A DNA stretch of 64,000 bases from Aureliella helgolandensis (GTDB lineage: Bacteria > Planctomycetota > Planctomycetia > Pirellulales > Pirellulaceae), in contig NZ_CP036298.1 of assembly GCF_007752135.1 (NCBI RefSeq), positions 7,990,501-8,054,500 of the forward strand. The letters are read 5' to 3'. This document shows, piece after piece, positions 56,593 through 64,000 of the stretch; the first letter of the stretch is position 1; each line of letters opens with the position of its first letter. The position numbers and the translations under genes are program-made. A model generated the notes under the pieces. It saw only the letters and a program-made list of their open reading frames with translations, made no database searches and was not told the DNA's origin.

Positions 56593-57900
56593 CTACCCAA
56601 ACAGTTGGGAAATCACCTGCCCGTCACGAACCAACGTGATGGGGCGGCCCGTTTCGGTGTGATACTCCTGCCGAGGATCGATTCCCAGGCTGTGATAGAA
56701 CGAAGCGGCGACGTCATCGGGCTTGATCGCCTCGTGTGCGGGCCCTGACGCGGTGGCATCACTCTCACCAATCACTTGCCCCCCCAGCATTCCACCTCCG
56801 GCCATGAGCATAAACATGCAACGCGGGTAGTGATCGCGGCCCCCTTCAGCGGAGCGGGTATTGATTTTTGGGGTCCTGCCAAACTCACCGGTCGTCATCA
56901 CCGAGGTCGATTCCAGCAAGCCGCGCTGCTCCAATCCAGTCAGCAGGGAGGAGAGCCCGGCATCCAGTTTGGGTAACAATTGGGTTTTGAGCTTGGTAAA
57001 GTTGTCTGTGTGCGTATCCCACCCGCCCAACGAAAGCGAGACGAAACGCACGCCAGCCTCAATTAAGCGAATCGCCAATAAGCAACTCTGCGAAAAATTC
57101 TCCGGCTCAAACTGCTTGGCAAAAACCGGGGACTCTCTGGAAATATCAAAGGCCTCGCGCGCTTGGCGACTTGTGATCATATCGAACGCCTTTTGATTGA
57201 AACGGTCCAGCCCTACCAACAATTGATCACTCTCTTGCAGTTCGCTGAACGTTTGATCCAATCCCTTCAGAAGGCCTCTTCGCCGTTCGATTTCCTCGAG
57301 TGTGGAATCCTCCCCCAATGAAATCCCGCGCACATGATAGGGCTGCCCCGCCTTGGGAGAACTACCGGTGTTCAGGGGAGCATACTGAATGCCCAAGAAG
57401 CCGGCGCGTTGGCTACCGCGAGGAATCGCGACGAAGGGAGGTAGCTCCTTGGCAACAGGAAGTTCTTTAGTCACCACCGCCCCGAAGCCCGGGTATTCCA
57501 GCGAAGCTAGTGGTCGACTGCCTGTGTTCACGTACTCCTGCCCGAGGCGGTGAGCCGCCAGAGTATGGCTGACACCACGCAGGATTGTGTACTTGTCCGC
57601 ACATTGCGCCAACTTCGGCAAGTGCTCGCAAACCTGGATGCCTGGCACGTTGGTGGCGATGGGTTGAAAGGTACCACGCGTTTCACTCGGTGCTTGCGGC
57701 TTGGGATCGAACGAATCCAGATGGGATGGCCCACCCGGCAGATCGATAAAGATTGCGGCTTTGGCCGGTGCCCCCTGCCGCACCTCTCCCCCATGCGTGA
57801 GTTTCAAGTAGTTCGCCAGAGTCAGGCCGCTGGCCGCCACGCTACCGACGCGCAGAAAATCGCGGCGAGTCCGTCCGTCACAGGTACGATGCAAGACCAT
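56593..57900 (-). CDS. DUF1501 protein (Tat-exported)
   Basis: 435 residues. Twin-Arg signal R12-R13-DFLRVGSVAASGL. The DUF1501 fold, related to alkaline phosphatase/sulfatase, shows as FIDLPGGPSHLDSFDPKP, LGGWDTHTDNF and TTGEFGRTPKIN. Lies 37 nt after the DUF1549/DUF1553 gene, the standard planctomycete pair. Predicted periplasmic; function of the pair is unknown. Confidence 0.95.
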   Translation of the reverse strand: MVLHRTCDGRTRRDFLRVGSVAASGLTLANYLKLTHGGEVRQGAPAKAAIFIDLPGGPSHLDSFDPKPQAPSETRGTFQPIATNVPGIQVCEHLPKLAQCADKYTILRGVSHTLAAHRLGQEYVNTGSRPLASLEYPGFGAVVTKELPVAKELPPFVAIPRGSQRAGFLGIQYAPLNTGSSPKAGQPYHVRGISLGEDSTLEEIERRRGLLKGLDQTFSELQESDQLLVGLDRFNQKAFDMITSRQAREAFDISRESPVFAKQFEPENFSQSCLLAIRLIEAGVRFVSLSLGGWDTHTDNFTKLKTQLLPKLDAGLSSLLTGLEQRGLLESTSVMTTGEFGRTPKINTRSAEGGRDHYPRCMFMLMAGGGMLGGQVIGESDATASGPAHEAIKPDDVAASFYHSLGIDPRQEYHTETGRPITLVRDGQVISQLFG

Positions 57901-57937
57901 GTTTCATCTCCCTCAAAGCTGTATTTGATTCGCGATT

Positions 57938-60808
57938 TTAGTGATTGAGAATAAACTCTTTCGTGTTGACCAAGCTCCACATCAGCGCTTGAACGGCCTC
58001 GACCGGGTCGTCACCGGTCCGCAGGAAATTCATGGCCACGCTCTGCTCTTCTGGCTTAGGCTGCCTACTAACGGTTCGCAGGTACGCGTTCTCGACAATC
58101 CACTCCGCCTGTTCATCAGTGATCGCTGCATTTACGGGCTTGGGTTGCCCCCTCTCGGGAATTTCAACCGTTGAGGAAGCTAACACTCGCTCCAACTCAT
58201 CCTCCAAACCATTTCTCTTGGCAATCTGTTCCGCTTTGCCCATTAGCGCATCACGCCGCTCGCGAAGCAGCTTGACCTGCTGCTGTTGCCCGCGTGCTCG
58301 AGCTTGTTGCATCTGCTGCTGCATGCGGTCCATCTGCTTGCCAAACGATTCGATCAGCTTCTCAAATCTTTCCTGGCGCGCCGCATTCGCGGGTCCAGCC
58401 CCTGTAATCTGCCAACCATATTTGCGCGCTACCGCGGCGGCCCAGCTCGTGGCTGGATCCTCCAGCCATTCATGGACCGCAGTATCGTTGAGGAGGAACA
58501 CGGTCTGCAACAAACTGGATTCACTCGAACGATCGCAATCGCAGTTGGACTCTCGCACGCTCCTGCCAAAAACGCTTAGCGTATAGCTGGTGGAATCGGT
58601 CTTCGCCAAAGAGCGTGGACTCGCACCAGCCACGGTCAGGGCGCGAGGCATCTCCAATTCCGCAACCTTCTTCCCCAGAGCGTCGTTCGCTAGGGCCGTA
58701 CGAACTGCATCATGCGTCGCCTCAGCAGGCAAGCGTCTCAGCAAGCTGTGGCTAAAATTGTGCCTATCCTCTGCATTACTCTCGTTCGGTTGCCAGCTGC
58801 GTTGGTAGGCATCGCTATTCAAGATTTCTCGGTGCAGCCACTTCATGTCGAATCCAGACTCGCGAAAGCCACTGGCCAAATGCTCCAGCAATGGGCCATT
58901 GCTAGGCGCATTGGCGAGACTCAAATCATCGGGTGGATCAACGATGCCGACTCCAAAGTATTGGGCCCACACACGATTGGCAAACGCCTTGGAAAAATAG
59001 GGATTCTCTTCCGATCGCAACCAAGCCATCAACTGCTCTCGTGCATCGCTTCCATCCAATTCGACCCACTCGCCTCCCAGCAATTTTGCCTTAGGAGGCT
59101 CCACGGGCTTGCCTCTCCCTTTTGCCTTGGCCCTACGGTTCGCCGCCGATTGCGTATTGACCGTCAATTCGGGAAAGGGAATAGTTTCGCCATCGACCAA
59201 CAACTTGCTCAATTCACGTCGTAGCAAATTGCCCTTGAGCTCCCTATCGACATCGAGCGAAGTGAGCATTTTTGCAAAACTTCGTTTGCTATCGGGAGCC
59301 AACGTATTCTGGCGAGCCTGCACAGCGCCAAAGAGACCTTGAAACTGCTCAAAATCCTGCTTGGACCACTGGTCAAACGGATGCTTGTGGCACTGCGCAC
59401 ACTGAATGCGTACGCCCAAGAAAGAGTAAGCAAAACCGATGGCTTGCTCTTCCGCCGTGCGAAAATTATTCCGCGCCCAATAGTGCACCAACCCTGGTCG
59501 CTCAGCGAATCCAGCTCCCGAAGAATCGCGACACAACTCGCTCATCACCTCGCAGTACTCAACATACGACTCATCCGGCTGGCGGCTGTTGGCTGTAACG
59601 ATTCCCTCGACCAGTTGGTCGTAGGGCACATTATCCCGGACGCGTTTCAAAACCCACTGGTACCATTGGTTTTCGACACGCACCGATTGCGGCAAAAAAT
59701 TGCGAAGCTGATCGTCATTATTACCGGTAATGTCGCAGAGAAACGTGGTCCACTGAGCCGCGTATCCAGGTCGCTCCAGCAATTCTTCAACTTTCTGCTG
59801 CCTCTTGTCAGCCGATTCATCGGCAGTGAATGCCAACACCTCCGCAGCACTGGGAAGCGTGCCAATCGCATCCAGCGATGCGCGCCGCAAAAACTCTTCG
59901 TCGGTGCACAATGCGGAGGGCCGCATTCCCAGCTTCTGTAGTTTGACGGCGATATGCCGATCCACTTCCGTTCGCGCCTCGGTTTGCACGAGTTGCTGCG
60001 GTTTGCCAGAGTCACTTGTCACGGGCCGCAGCGCCAGAATGGGTACTACTGCATTGTCGTAAGAGACCACAACATGCGTATCCCCCGCCTCTCCACCTGT
60101 CACCAAGCCTTCAGCATTGACGTCCGCGATCGCATCGTCGTTGGAATGAAATCGGCACAGCGCCGTCACATCCTCGCGACTACCATCCGCCCACTCTGCA
60201 ACCACACGGACCTGCTGCTGATCCCCTGCTCTTCCGAACCAAAGTTCTGCTGGAGAAACGTGCAAATGTTCTAAATGCTGCACCTCTTGCGTATCGAAAG
60301 GAGCATCAGCCTCGATCCACTTGCGCAAGACCCAGTACTCCCAGCTTCCAACCGCAAAGCGCTCGCCCCCACCATGATCTTCTGCGCTAACCGGCTTCGT
60401 TAAAACAAAACTCTCCAACTTGTCCTCGAGGTCGACACGGGCCGCTCCATCCTCCAATAGGGCTTTGTAATCCGCGACAAAATCGTATCCAAACAGGGAG
60501 AGTCCGAATCCCCCCTGCCCTTGAAACGAGCCGTGGCAAGCGCGACCATTGCAGCCCAAACGCCCCAGCAAAGGGGACACATGGCGTTGGAAGTCAGGCA
60601 CTTCTTCCGTGACTGGGCCACTGCCCTGAAGCTCCTCCGGAGTCAGCTCTTTATCTGAGGAAGTTGGCAGTGCTCGTGGTGCAAACCTCTGATAGATCGG
60701 TGGTAGAGCAACCTGCACGGCCTCTCCCGTAAGTATTCCACCCGCTGGCTCGGCGGCCACAGTACTGGACACGAAGCTGATCCACACCAGCCACAGAAAT
60801 CGGCTCAT
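57938..60808 (-). CDS. DUF1549/DUF1553 protein with cytochrome-like motifs
   Basis: 956 residues. ATG 60808 has AGGA 7 nt upstream; ATG 60823 is less likely. Signal peptide, a PSCyt1-type motif with C86-N-G-R-A-C91-H92, a bacterial-Ig-like domain (~205-270; VVAEWADGSREDVTALC), DUF1549 (~290-490) with CAQCHKHPFDQW, DUF1553 (~620-end) and a Gln-rich coiled coil (QMDRMQQQMQQARARG). CxxCH suggests covalent heme, so a redox role is plausible. Core of the sigma-led operon. Confidence 0.93.
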   Translation of the reverse strand: MSRFLWLVWISFVSSTVAAEPAGGILTGEAVQVALPPIYQRFAPRALPTSSDKELTPEELQGSGPVTEEVPDFQRHVSPLLGRLGCNGRACHGSFQGQGGFGLSLFGYDFVADYKALLEDGAARVDLEDKLESFVLTKPVSAEDHGGGERFAVGSWEYWVLRKWIEADAPFDTQEVQHLEHLHVSPAELWFGRAGDQQQVRVVAEWADGSREDVTALCRFHSNDDAIADVNAEGLVTGGEAGDTHVVVSYDNAVVPILALRPVTSDSGKPQQLVQTEARTEVDRHIAVKLQKLGMRPSALCTDEEFLRRASLDAIGTLPSAAEVLAFTADESADKRQQKVEELLERPGYAAQWTTFLCDITGNNDDQLRNFLPQSVRVENQWYQWVLKRVRDNVPYDQLVEGIVTANSRQPDESYVEYCEVMSELCRDSSGAGFAERPGLVHYWARNNFRTAEEQAIGFAYSFLGVRIQCAQCHKHPFDQWSKQDFEQFQGLFGAVQARQNTLAPDSKRSFAKMLTSLDVDRELKGNLLRRELSKLLVDGETIPFPELTVNTQSAANRRAKAKGRGKPVEPPKAKLLGGEWVELDGSDAREQLMAWLRSEENPYFSKAFANRVWAQYFGVGIVDPPDDLSLANAPSNGPLLEHLASGFRESGFDMKWLHREILNSDAYQRSWQPNESNAEDRHNFSHSLLRRLPAEATHDAVRTALANDALGKKVAELEMPRALTVAGASPRSLAKTDSTSYTLSVFGRSVRESNCDCDRSSESSLLQTVFLLNDTAVHEWLEDPATSWAAAVARKYGWQITGAGPANAARQERFEKLIESFGKQMDRMQQQMQQARARGQQQQVKLLRERRDALMGKAEQIAKRNGLEDELERVLASSTVEIPERGQPKPVNAAITDEQAEWIVENAYLRTVSRQPKPEEQSVAMNFLRTGDDPVEAVQALMWSLVNTKEFILNH

Positions 60809-60886
60809 TTGCGATCCTACCATTCGACATTCTCTCCAACAAATAATCGGGCGTTAGTATGCTCCAACACCCCGGCGAGTGTTCTC

Positions 60887-61645
60887 CTAACGACGTGGCG
60901 TTTGCCGCTTCATCCGAGCTTCCCAACTCTTCATGGACTTGGCTTTCAATTCCTCTCGACCATTCGCATGCCGCTCGAGTTGCGTCTGAATTTGCGACAA
61001 TTGCTTGGCCGCGCGCTCTTCCAACAACTTCAGCCGGGCAAAGTCTTGTGAGATTTCGAGATCCACCAATTCCTCGAATCGCTCCTGATGGGCTGCCCGC
61101 GACTTCCCGTCCGCAATCAACATCTCGGCGGCCAACAAACGGAGTTGCGACCGGGTATTCCACAAATCGAGCTCGATCTGGTAGGTCTCAGCGTCACGCT
61201 GCGACAAGGACGACAAGCGTTGGTGGGCGCGCGACATCTCTCGCATTGCTTGCCGATACATGTTCGGATTTTGCTTCTTGAGAAAAAGGAGCAACTTGGC
61301 TAGCTTAGGCTGATGTTCCCGCACGAACTCCAACACATCTGCTTCTCGTTCGCTGGCAGCAGACTCACTCTCCGGAGATTGCGGCTTGTGAGTACCGAGC
61401 GTCCGCGAGCGCGATCTGCGATTCCCACTCTCGGCCCCCGCGTCCGCTTGCGTGTCCGAGCGGTCTTCGCTCTCAGGCTGGCTGACCGACAATTCCTCTC
61501 GGGGGCTCTGAGCACTAGCGCTTTGAATTCCCCACAGCAGCCCCACTCCACAGAGCAGTCCCCGCAAGGCTGTTACGCCGCAACGCAATCGGCAGCCCTG
61601 CAATCTGCCTCTCGTATTTCTGTAGCTGTTCATTCTACTGGTCAC
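60887..61645 (-). CDS. Secreted coiled-coil protein of the DUF1549 operon
   Basis: 252 residues from GTG 61645 (GGGGAG 7 nt upstream; ATG 61633 is possible). Signal peptide (LRGLLCGVGLLWGIQSASA), a Ser/Glu/Arg-rich linker, then about 140 residues of charged alpha-helix. Similar helical proteins accompany DUF1549 genes; role unknown. It starts 1 bp after the upstream stop. Confidence 0.8.
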   Translation of the reverse strand: MTSRMNSYRNTRGRLQGCRLRCGVTALRGLLCGVGLLWGIQSASAQSPREELSVSQPESEDRSDTQADAGAESGNRRSRSRTLGTHKPQSPESESAASEREADVLEFVREHQPKLAKLLLFLKKQNPNMYRQAMREMSRAHQRLSSLSQRDAETYQIELDLWNTRSQLRLLAAEMLIADGKSRAAHQERFEELVDLEISQDFARLKLLEERAAKQLSQIQTQLERHANGREELKAKSMKSWEARMKRQTPRR

Positions 61646-61646
61646 C

Positions 61647-62321
61647 TTAGGACTCCCCTTCCATCCACATCAACCGAGCCGCTTCAACGACCCAGTCTTG
61701 CGTTTCTTCACCCTGCGCCTCACTCCAAGGGCCGGCCAACATCTCTCCGCCCCTCTCCGATGTATCCGTTGCATCACTGTCGGGTCGAAACTCAATCTCA
61801 ACCTGTCCGTCTGCAGACAGCTCTGCATCCAGACTCGACCATGAATCGGCCACCAATTCCAAGGGATACCACTCGCCGCCCTCATCCGTCAGTGCGGCCT
61901 CTAACGAACGGGGGGCCCCATTGGCAACAACGCGGTTCCAGTTCTCACCGATGCCCGCCGTCCAATCCAACGATCTCCCGAGCATCAGGAGCACCGCCAC
62001 CGCAGCCACAACTGCCACTCCCCACAGTTTGCCTCTCGCACTCGCGAAAACCCTCCCACGACTGCATTGCTTGAGCCTCACTCGACCTTCTCCTCTTCGC
62101 ACGATCCTCTGCCCAGAGCGTTTGGCGGCGCAAGAGACCAACTGCAACCACTCCATGCGGTCTGCAACCGCTAAGGCTCGGGCGGGCTCTTCCAGCATGC
62201 GCAATTCAAACTCAGCTCGATCCAGCGTGGGATCCTCGAGCAAATAGCGATCCATGTCTTCCTCGGAGAAGAGGAGGCTTCCGGGCTGTTTCATGGGCGT
62301 CGTAGGCAGTTTAGGATTCAT
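61647..62321 (-). CDS. Single-pass membrane protein, candidate anti-sigma factor
   Basis: About 224 residues from ATG 62321, which overlaps the sigma factor 3' end by 11 bp. A cytosolic N-terminal part with an acidic FSEEDMDRYLLEDPTLDRAEFE segment, one membrane helix (LWGVAVVAAVAVLLMLG) and a ~100-residue outer domain rich in acidic residues. Position and topology are those of ECF anti-sigma factors, but no zinc (HxxxCxxC) motif is visible, so it would be an atypical one. Confidence 0.75.
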   Translation of the reverse strand: MNPKLPTTPMKQPGSLLFSEEDMDRYLLEDPTLDRAEFELRMLEEPARALAVADRMEWLQLVSCAAKRSGQRIVRRGEGRVRLKQCSRGRVFASARGKLWGVAVVAAVAVLLMLGRSLDWTAGIGENWNRVVANGAPRSLEAALTDEGGEWYPLELVADSWSSLDAELSADGQVEIEFRPDSDATDTSERGGEMLAGPWSEAQGEETQDWVVEAARLMWMEGES

Positions 62322-62958
62322 CGGCCAAGCTTCTCTTAAGTTTCTCAAGTGCAAGACGCATCCGAGACAATGCGGTACCTAGTGGAATTTTCAAACTGGC
62401 TGCAATTTCTGCAAAGCCCTGCTGCCCGGCCATACGGGCCAAGACGACCTGCCGCTGCTCGATCGGCAGATGATCGATAGCTGCCTGCAGCCTCTCCACT
62501 TGCTCAAGCCGCTCCATACTCCGCGACGGATCAGCACCTGCCCCCGTCGTGCCACCACTTGGCTGCTGCTCCCCCCAGCTGGACTCTGCGCCGTACTGGT
62601 CAGAAGCGCGGTGAGGCTGGCGGCGTTCTTTGCGGCGTAAATTTTTGGCCTGGAACTGAACGGTTCTCACGAGCCAGCCAGACCGCTGCGTTTCGGGAAT
62701 GGCATCAAGCTTCTCTGAAAAAAGCACAAAAGTATCCTGGACGGCGTCTCGCGCCAGCTCCCAATCTCGTAGCAGAGCCCACGCAATCCTCTCCAACTGA
62801 GGAGCCAATTCCGCGTGCAACTCACCGACGATCTGGCGCGAAGTCTCCGCCGCACCGACACCATACGAACTCCCTCGCTCGGGATTGCTTCGCGGTCCCC
62901 ATGCTCGTTCGGTCGAATCGGTTGACTGTGGCTCCTCGGGGGCCGCATCAGCTGTCAA
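62311..62958 (-). CDS. ECF RNA polymerase sigma factor
   Basis: 215 residues; TTG start at 62958 with a strong GGGAGG 5 nt upstream. Region 2 (~50-110; LLRDWELARDAVQDTFVLF, WLVRTVQFQAKNLRR) and region 4 (~150-208; LPIEQRQVVLARMAG, FAEIAASLKIPLGTALSRMRLALEKL). A Gly/Ser/Gln-rich linker of about 30 residues joins them. It probably controls the whole operon down to 56593, including itself. Confidence 0.94.
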   Translation of the reverse strand: MTADAAPEEPQSTDSTERAWGPRSNPERGSSYGVGAAETSRQIVGELHAELAPQLERIAWALLRDWELARDAVQDTFVLFSEKLDAIPETQRSGWLVRTVQFQAKNLRRKERRQPHRASDQYGAESSWGEQQPSGGTTGAGADPSRSMERLEQVERLQAAIDHLPIEQRQVVLARMAGQQGFAEIAASLKIPLGTALSRMRLALEKLKRSLADES

Positions 62959-63476
62959 GTTCCCTCCCAGCTACCTTGAGCGGCAGCACGTTCCCTAGTC
63001 AAGCGGCAGCTCAAACCTCCCACCTCGCACAATCAAAACAATCCAAAGATTGAATTGGTAAATTAACATCTGTCGATCGCACTAGGGCGCGACTCTACCG
63101 TGCTATGTCAGCCGATGCCCCATTTATTCACTCCAAGCCTTAGAAAAGTTGGAAAATCTTTAGGTTTCTCCGAACCTGACGAGCGCCACAGACACATTCT
63201 GACCGACCAACGCGAGATTCCACCCCCTTACCAAGCGGTTTTGCCGTTCCACGGGAGGCTGGGGCCGTTTGCAGTGTTCTCTGTGTCCGTCACAATACAG
63301 CATCCTTAGCCCTATCTACCTGCTCAGTATCGTTGATTACTCCGTGTAATTGAACTCGGGTGTTACCGCTCCGGACCCAATCGTCGCTAGGAAAATTTTT
63401 CACCTAGCGTGCTCCGCGATTACCATCTATGGACCACACTCTCATTCCTCCAGCCTTCCACCCCGGGGAGTCACCA
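62959..63476. other. Divergent intergenic region
   Basis: 518 bp between the sigma factor and the ROK kinase. The autoregulated ECF promoter should be here; no -35 AAC / -10 CGT pair could be assigned with confidence. The kinase frame extends to ATG 63429 inside this stretch. Confidence 0.4.
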
Positions 63477-64000
63477 GTGACGAAGGAAGCCGAAGTCAAC
63501 ACCCAATCCACCACCTCCGATCCCGATTCCGGCGCGCCAGAAGCCGCCGTCAAGGATCGGTCAGCCCGCTATTGGATTGGATTTGATCTGGGGGGCACCA
63601 AGATGCAATGCACCCTCTTCGACGAATCGCTCAAGCAAATCGGCTCCCGTCGCCGGCGGACCAAAACGGAACTGGGCGTCGAGGGAGGTCTCGATCGGAT
63701 TGCCGCTACGATCTCAAAAGTTCTGGACGATGCCGATGTGCTTCCCTCGCAATTGGCCGGAATTGGAATTGGCTGCCCTGGTCCCGTAGAGTGGAGCAAG
63801 GGGGTCGTTCGCGTAGCCGTCAATCTTGGGTGGAAAAACGTAGCCGTCGGCAAATACTTGGAAGGCAAGTTCAATTGCTCAGTAACGGTTCTGAATGACG
63901 TCGATGCGGGCGTCTACGGTGAGTATGCTGCTGGGGCTGCCAAGGGAGCGCGGACCACCGTCGGAATTTTCCCCGGCACGGGTATCGGTGGCGGATGCGT
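63477..64000 (+). CDS. ROK-family sugar kinase (3' end outside window)
   Basis: At least 174 residues seen. GTG 63477 has GGGGAG 6 nt upstream; ATG 63429 is in frame without a ribosome site. After a ~26-residue Ser/Pro/Asp-rich extension, the ATPase core begins: WIGFDLGGTKMQCTLFDE, GIGIGCPGPVEW, NDVDAGVYGEY and PGTGIGGGC. A glucokinase or related hexose kinase is likely. The zinc motif (CxCGxxGC) of ROK proteins would lie beyond the edge. Confidence 0.9.
   Translation, partial: MTKEAEVNTQSTTSDPDSGAPEAAVKDRSARYWIGFDLGGTKMQCTLFDESLKQIGSRRRRTKTELGVEGGLDRIAATISKVLDDADVLPSQLAGIGIGCPGPVEWSKGVVRVAVNLGWKNVAVGKYLEGKFNCSVTVLNDVDAGVYGEYAAGAAKGARTTVGIFPGTGIGGGC

Noticed and set aside
61313-62074. 253-codon plus-strand frame
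   Set aside because: Pro/Ser/His-rich antisense of the coiled-coil and membrane protein genes; no start signal or motif.

Overview
The window reads as chromosomal DNA of a planctomycete, most likely Pirellulaceae (Rhodopirellula or Blastopirellula-like). The basis is family content: two intact DUF1559 prepilin-like proteins (FTLVELLVVIAIIG head) and one wrecked copy, a DUF1501 / DUF1549-DUF1553 pair behind an ECF sigma factor, FYSV-type sulfatases and sialidases, a TPR + FG-GAP + ASPIC/UnbV protein, a Pkn-type kinase with a central membrane segment, futalosine-pathway menaquinone genes, and a giant RTX protein whose N-terminus carries the planctomycete-style LLERRDLLAA sequence. No rRNA, tRNA, CRISPR array, transposase or phage gene was recognised.

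Layout. 1-7312 (minus) is the larger part of one giant secreted RTX protein that runs off the left edge. 7690-10722 (minus) is a TPR/FG-GAP/ASPIC protein. 10723-11903 is repeat-rich non-coding DNA. 11904-15611 (minus) is a tightly coupled four-gene phosphonate operon: zinc alcohol dehydrogenase, PhnZ-like HD di-iron oxygenase, FAD amine oxidoreductase and PhnX phosphonatase. Diverging from it (16351-18406, plus) are a DUF5690-like membrane transporter and a ureidoglycolate-lyase-fold protein. The two units are separated by a 284-bp stretch bounded by perfect 19-bp inverted repeats.

18800-29407 holds a LamG/purple-acid-phosphatase-like enzyme, a hemerythrin-like protein, a DUF4404 protein, a DUF1559 protein with its companion lipoprotein, a PLP-dependent basic amino acid decarboxylase, two overlapping sialidases and a DUF1559 pseudogene. 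29507-42791 holds a NagD-like phosphatase, two sulfatases, a Ser/Thr kinase, a second DUF1559-lipoprotein pair, a secreted aldose epimerase, a TauE-type permease, and mqnB-mqnD. 43170-50126 holds a glycosyltransferase, a FlgM-like anti-sigma factor, a Fur-family regulator with a 78-bp duplicated 3' end, an unrecognised conserved-looking protein, a transglutaminase-like lipoprotein, a Nudix hydrolase and a cobalamin adenosyltransferase. 50127-53267 is glnB-glnD (nitrogen signalling). 54050-64000 holds a Cys-rich secreted protein, an RlmI-like methyltransferase, the five-gene ECF sigma / DUF1549 / DUF1501 operon and the start of a ROK-family sugar kinase.

The most interesting points are: (a) the phosphonate operon, which combines two different C-P cleavage enzymes (PhnZ type and PhnX type) but has neither PhnW nor PhnY nearby, suggesting the flavoenzyme supplies the phosphonoacetaldehyde; (b) a peptidoglycan-binding-like repeat plus a half-preserved M74/M15 zinc-peptidase-like motif inside the giant RTX protein; (c) a dispersed palindromic repeat built on GGTGTCCGACACC; (d) a hairpin covering the ribosome binding site of the epimerase gene; (e) a sulfatase with C-E-H-T-R instead of C-x-P-S/T-R. 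All function calls come from reading motifs by eye; no database search was run.
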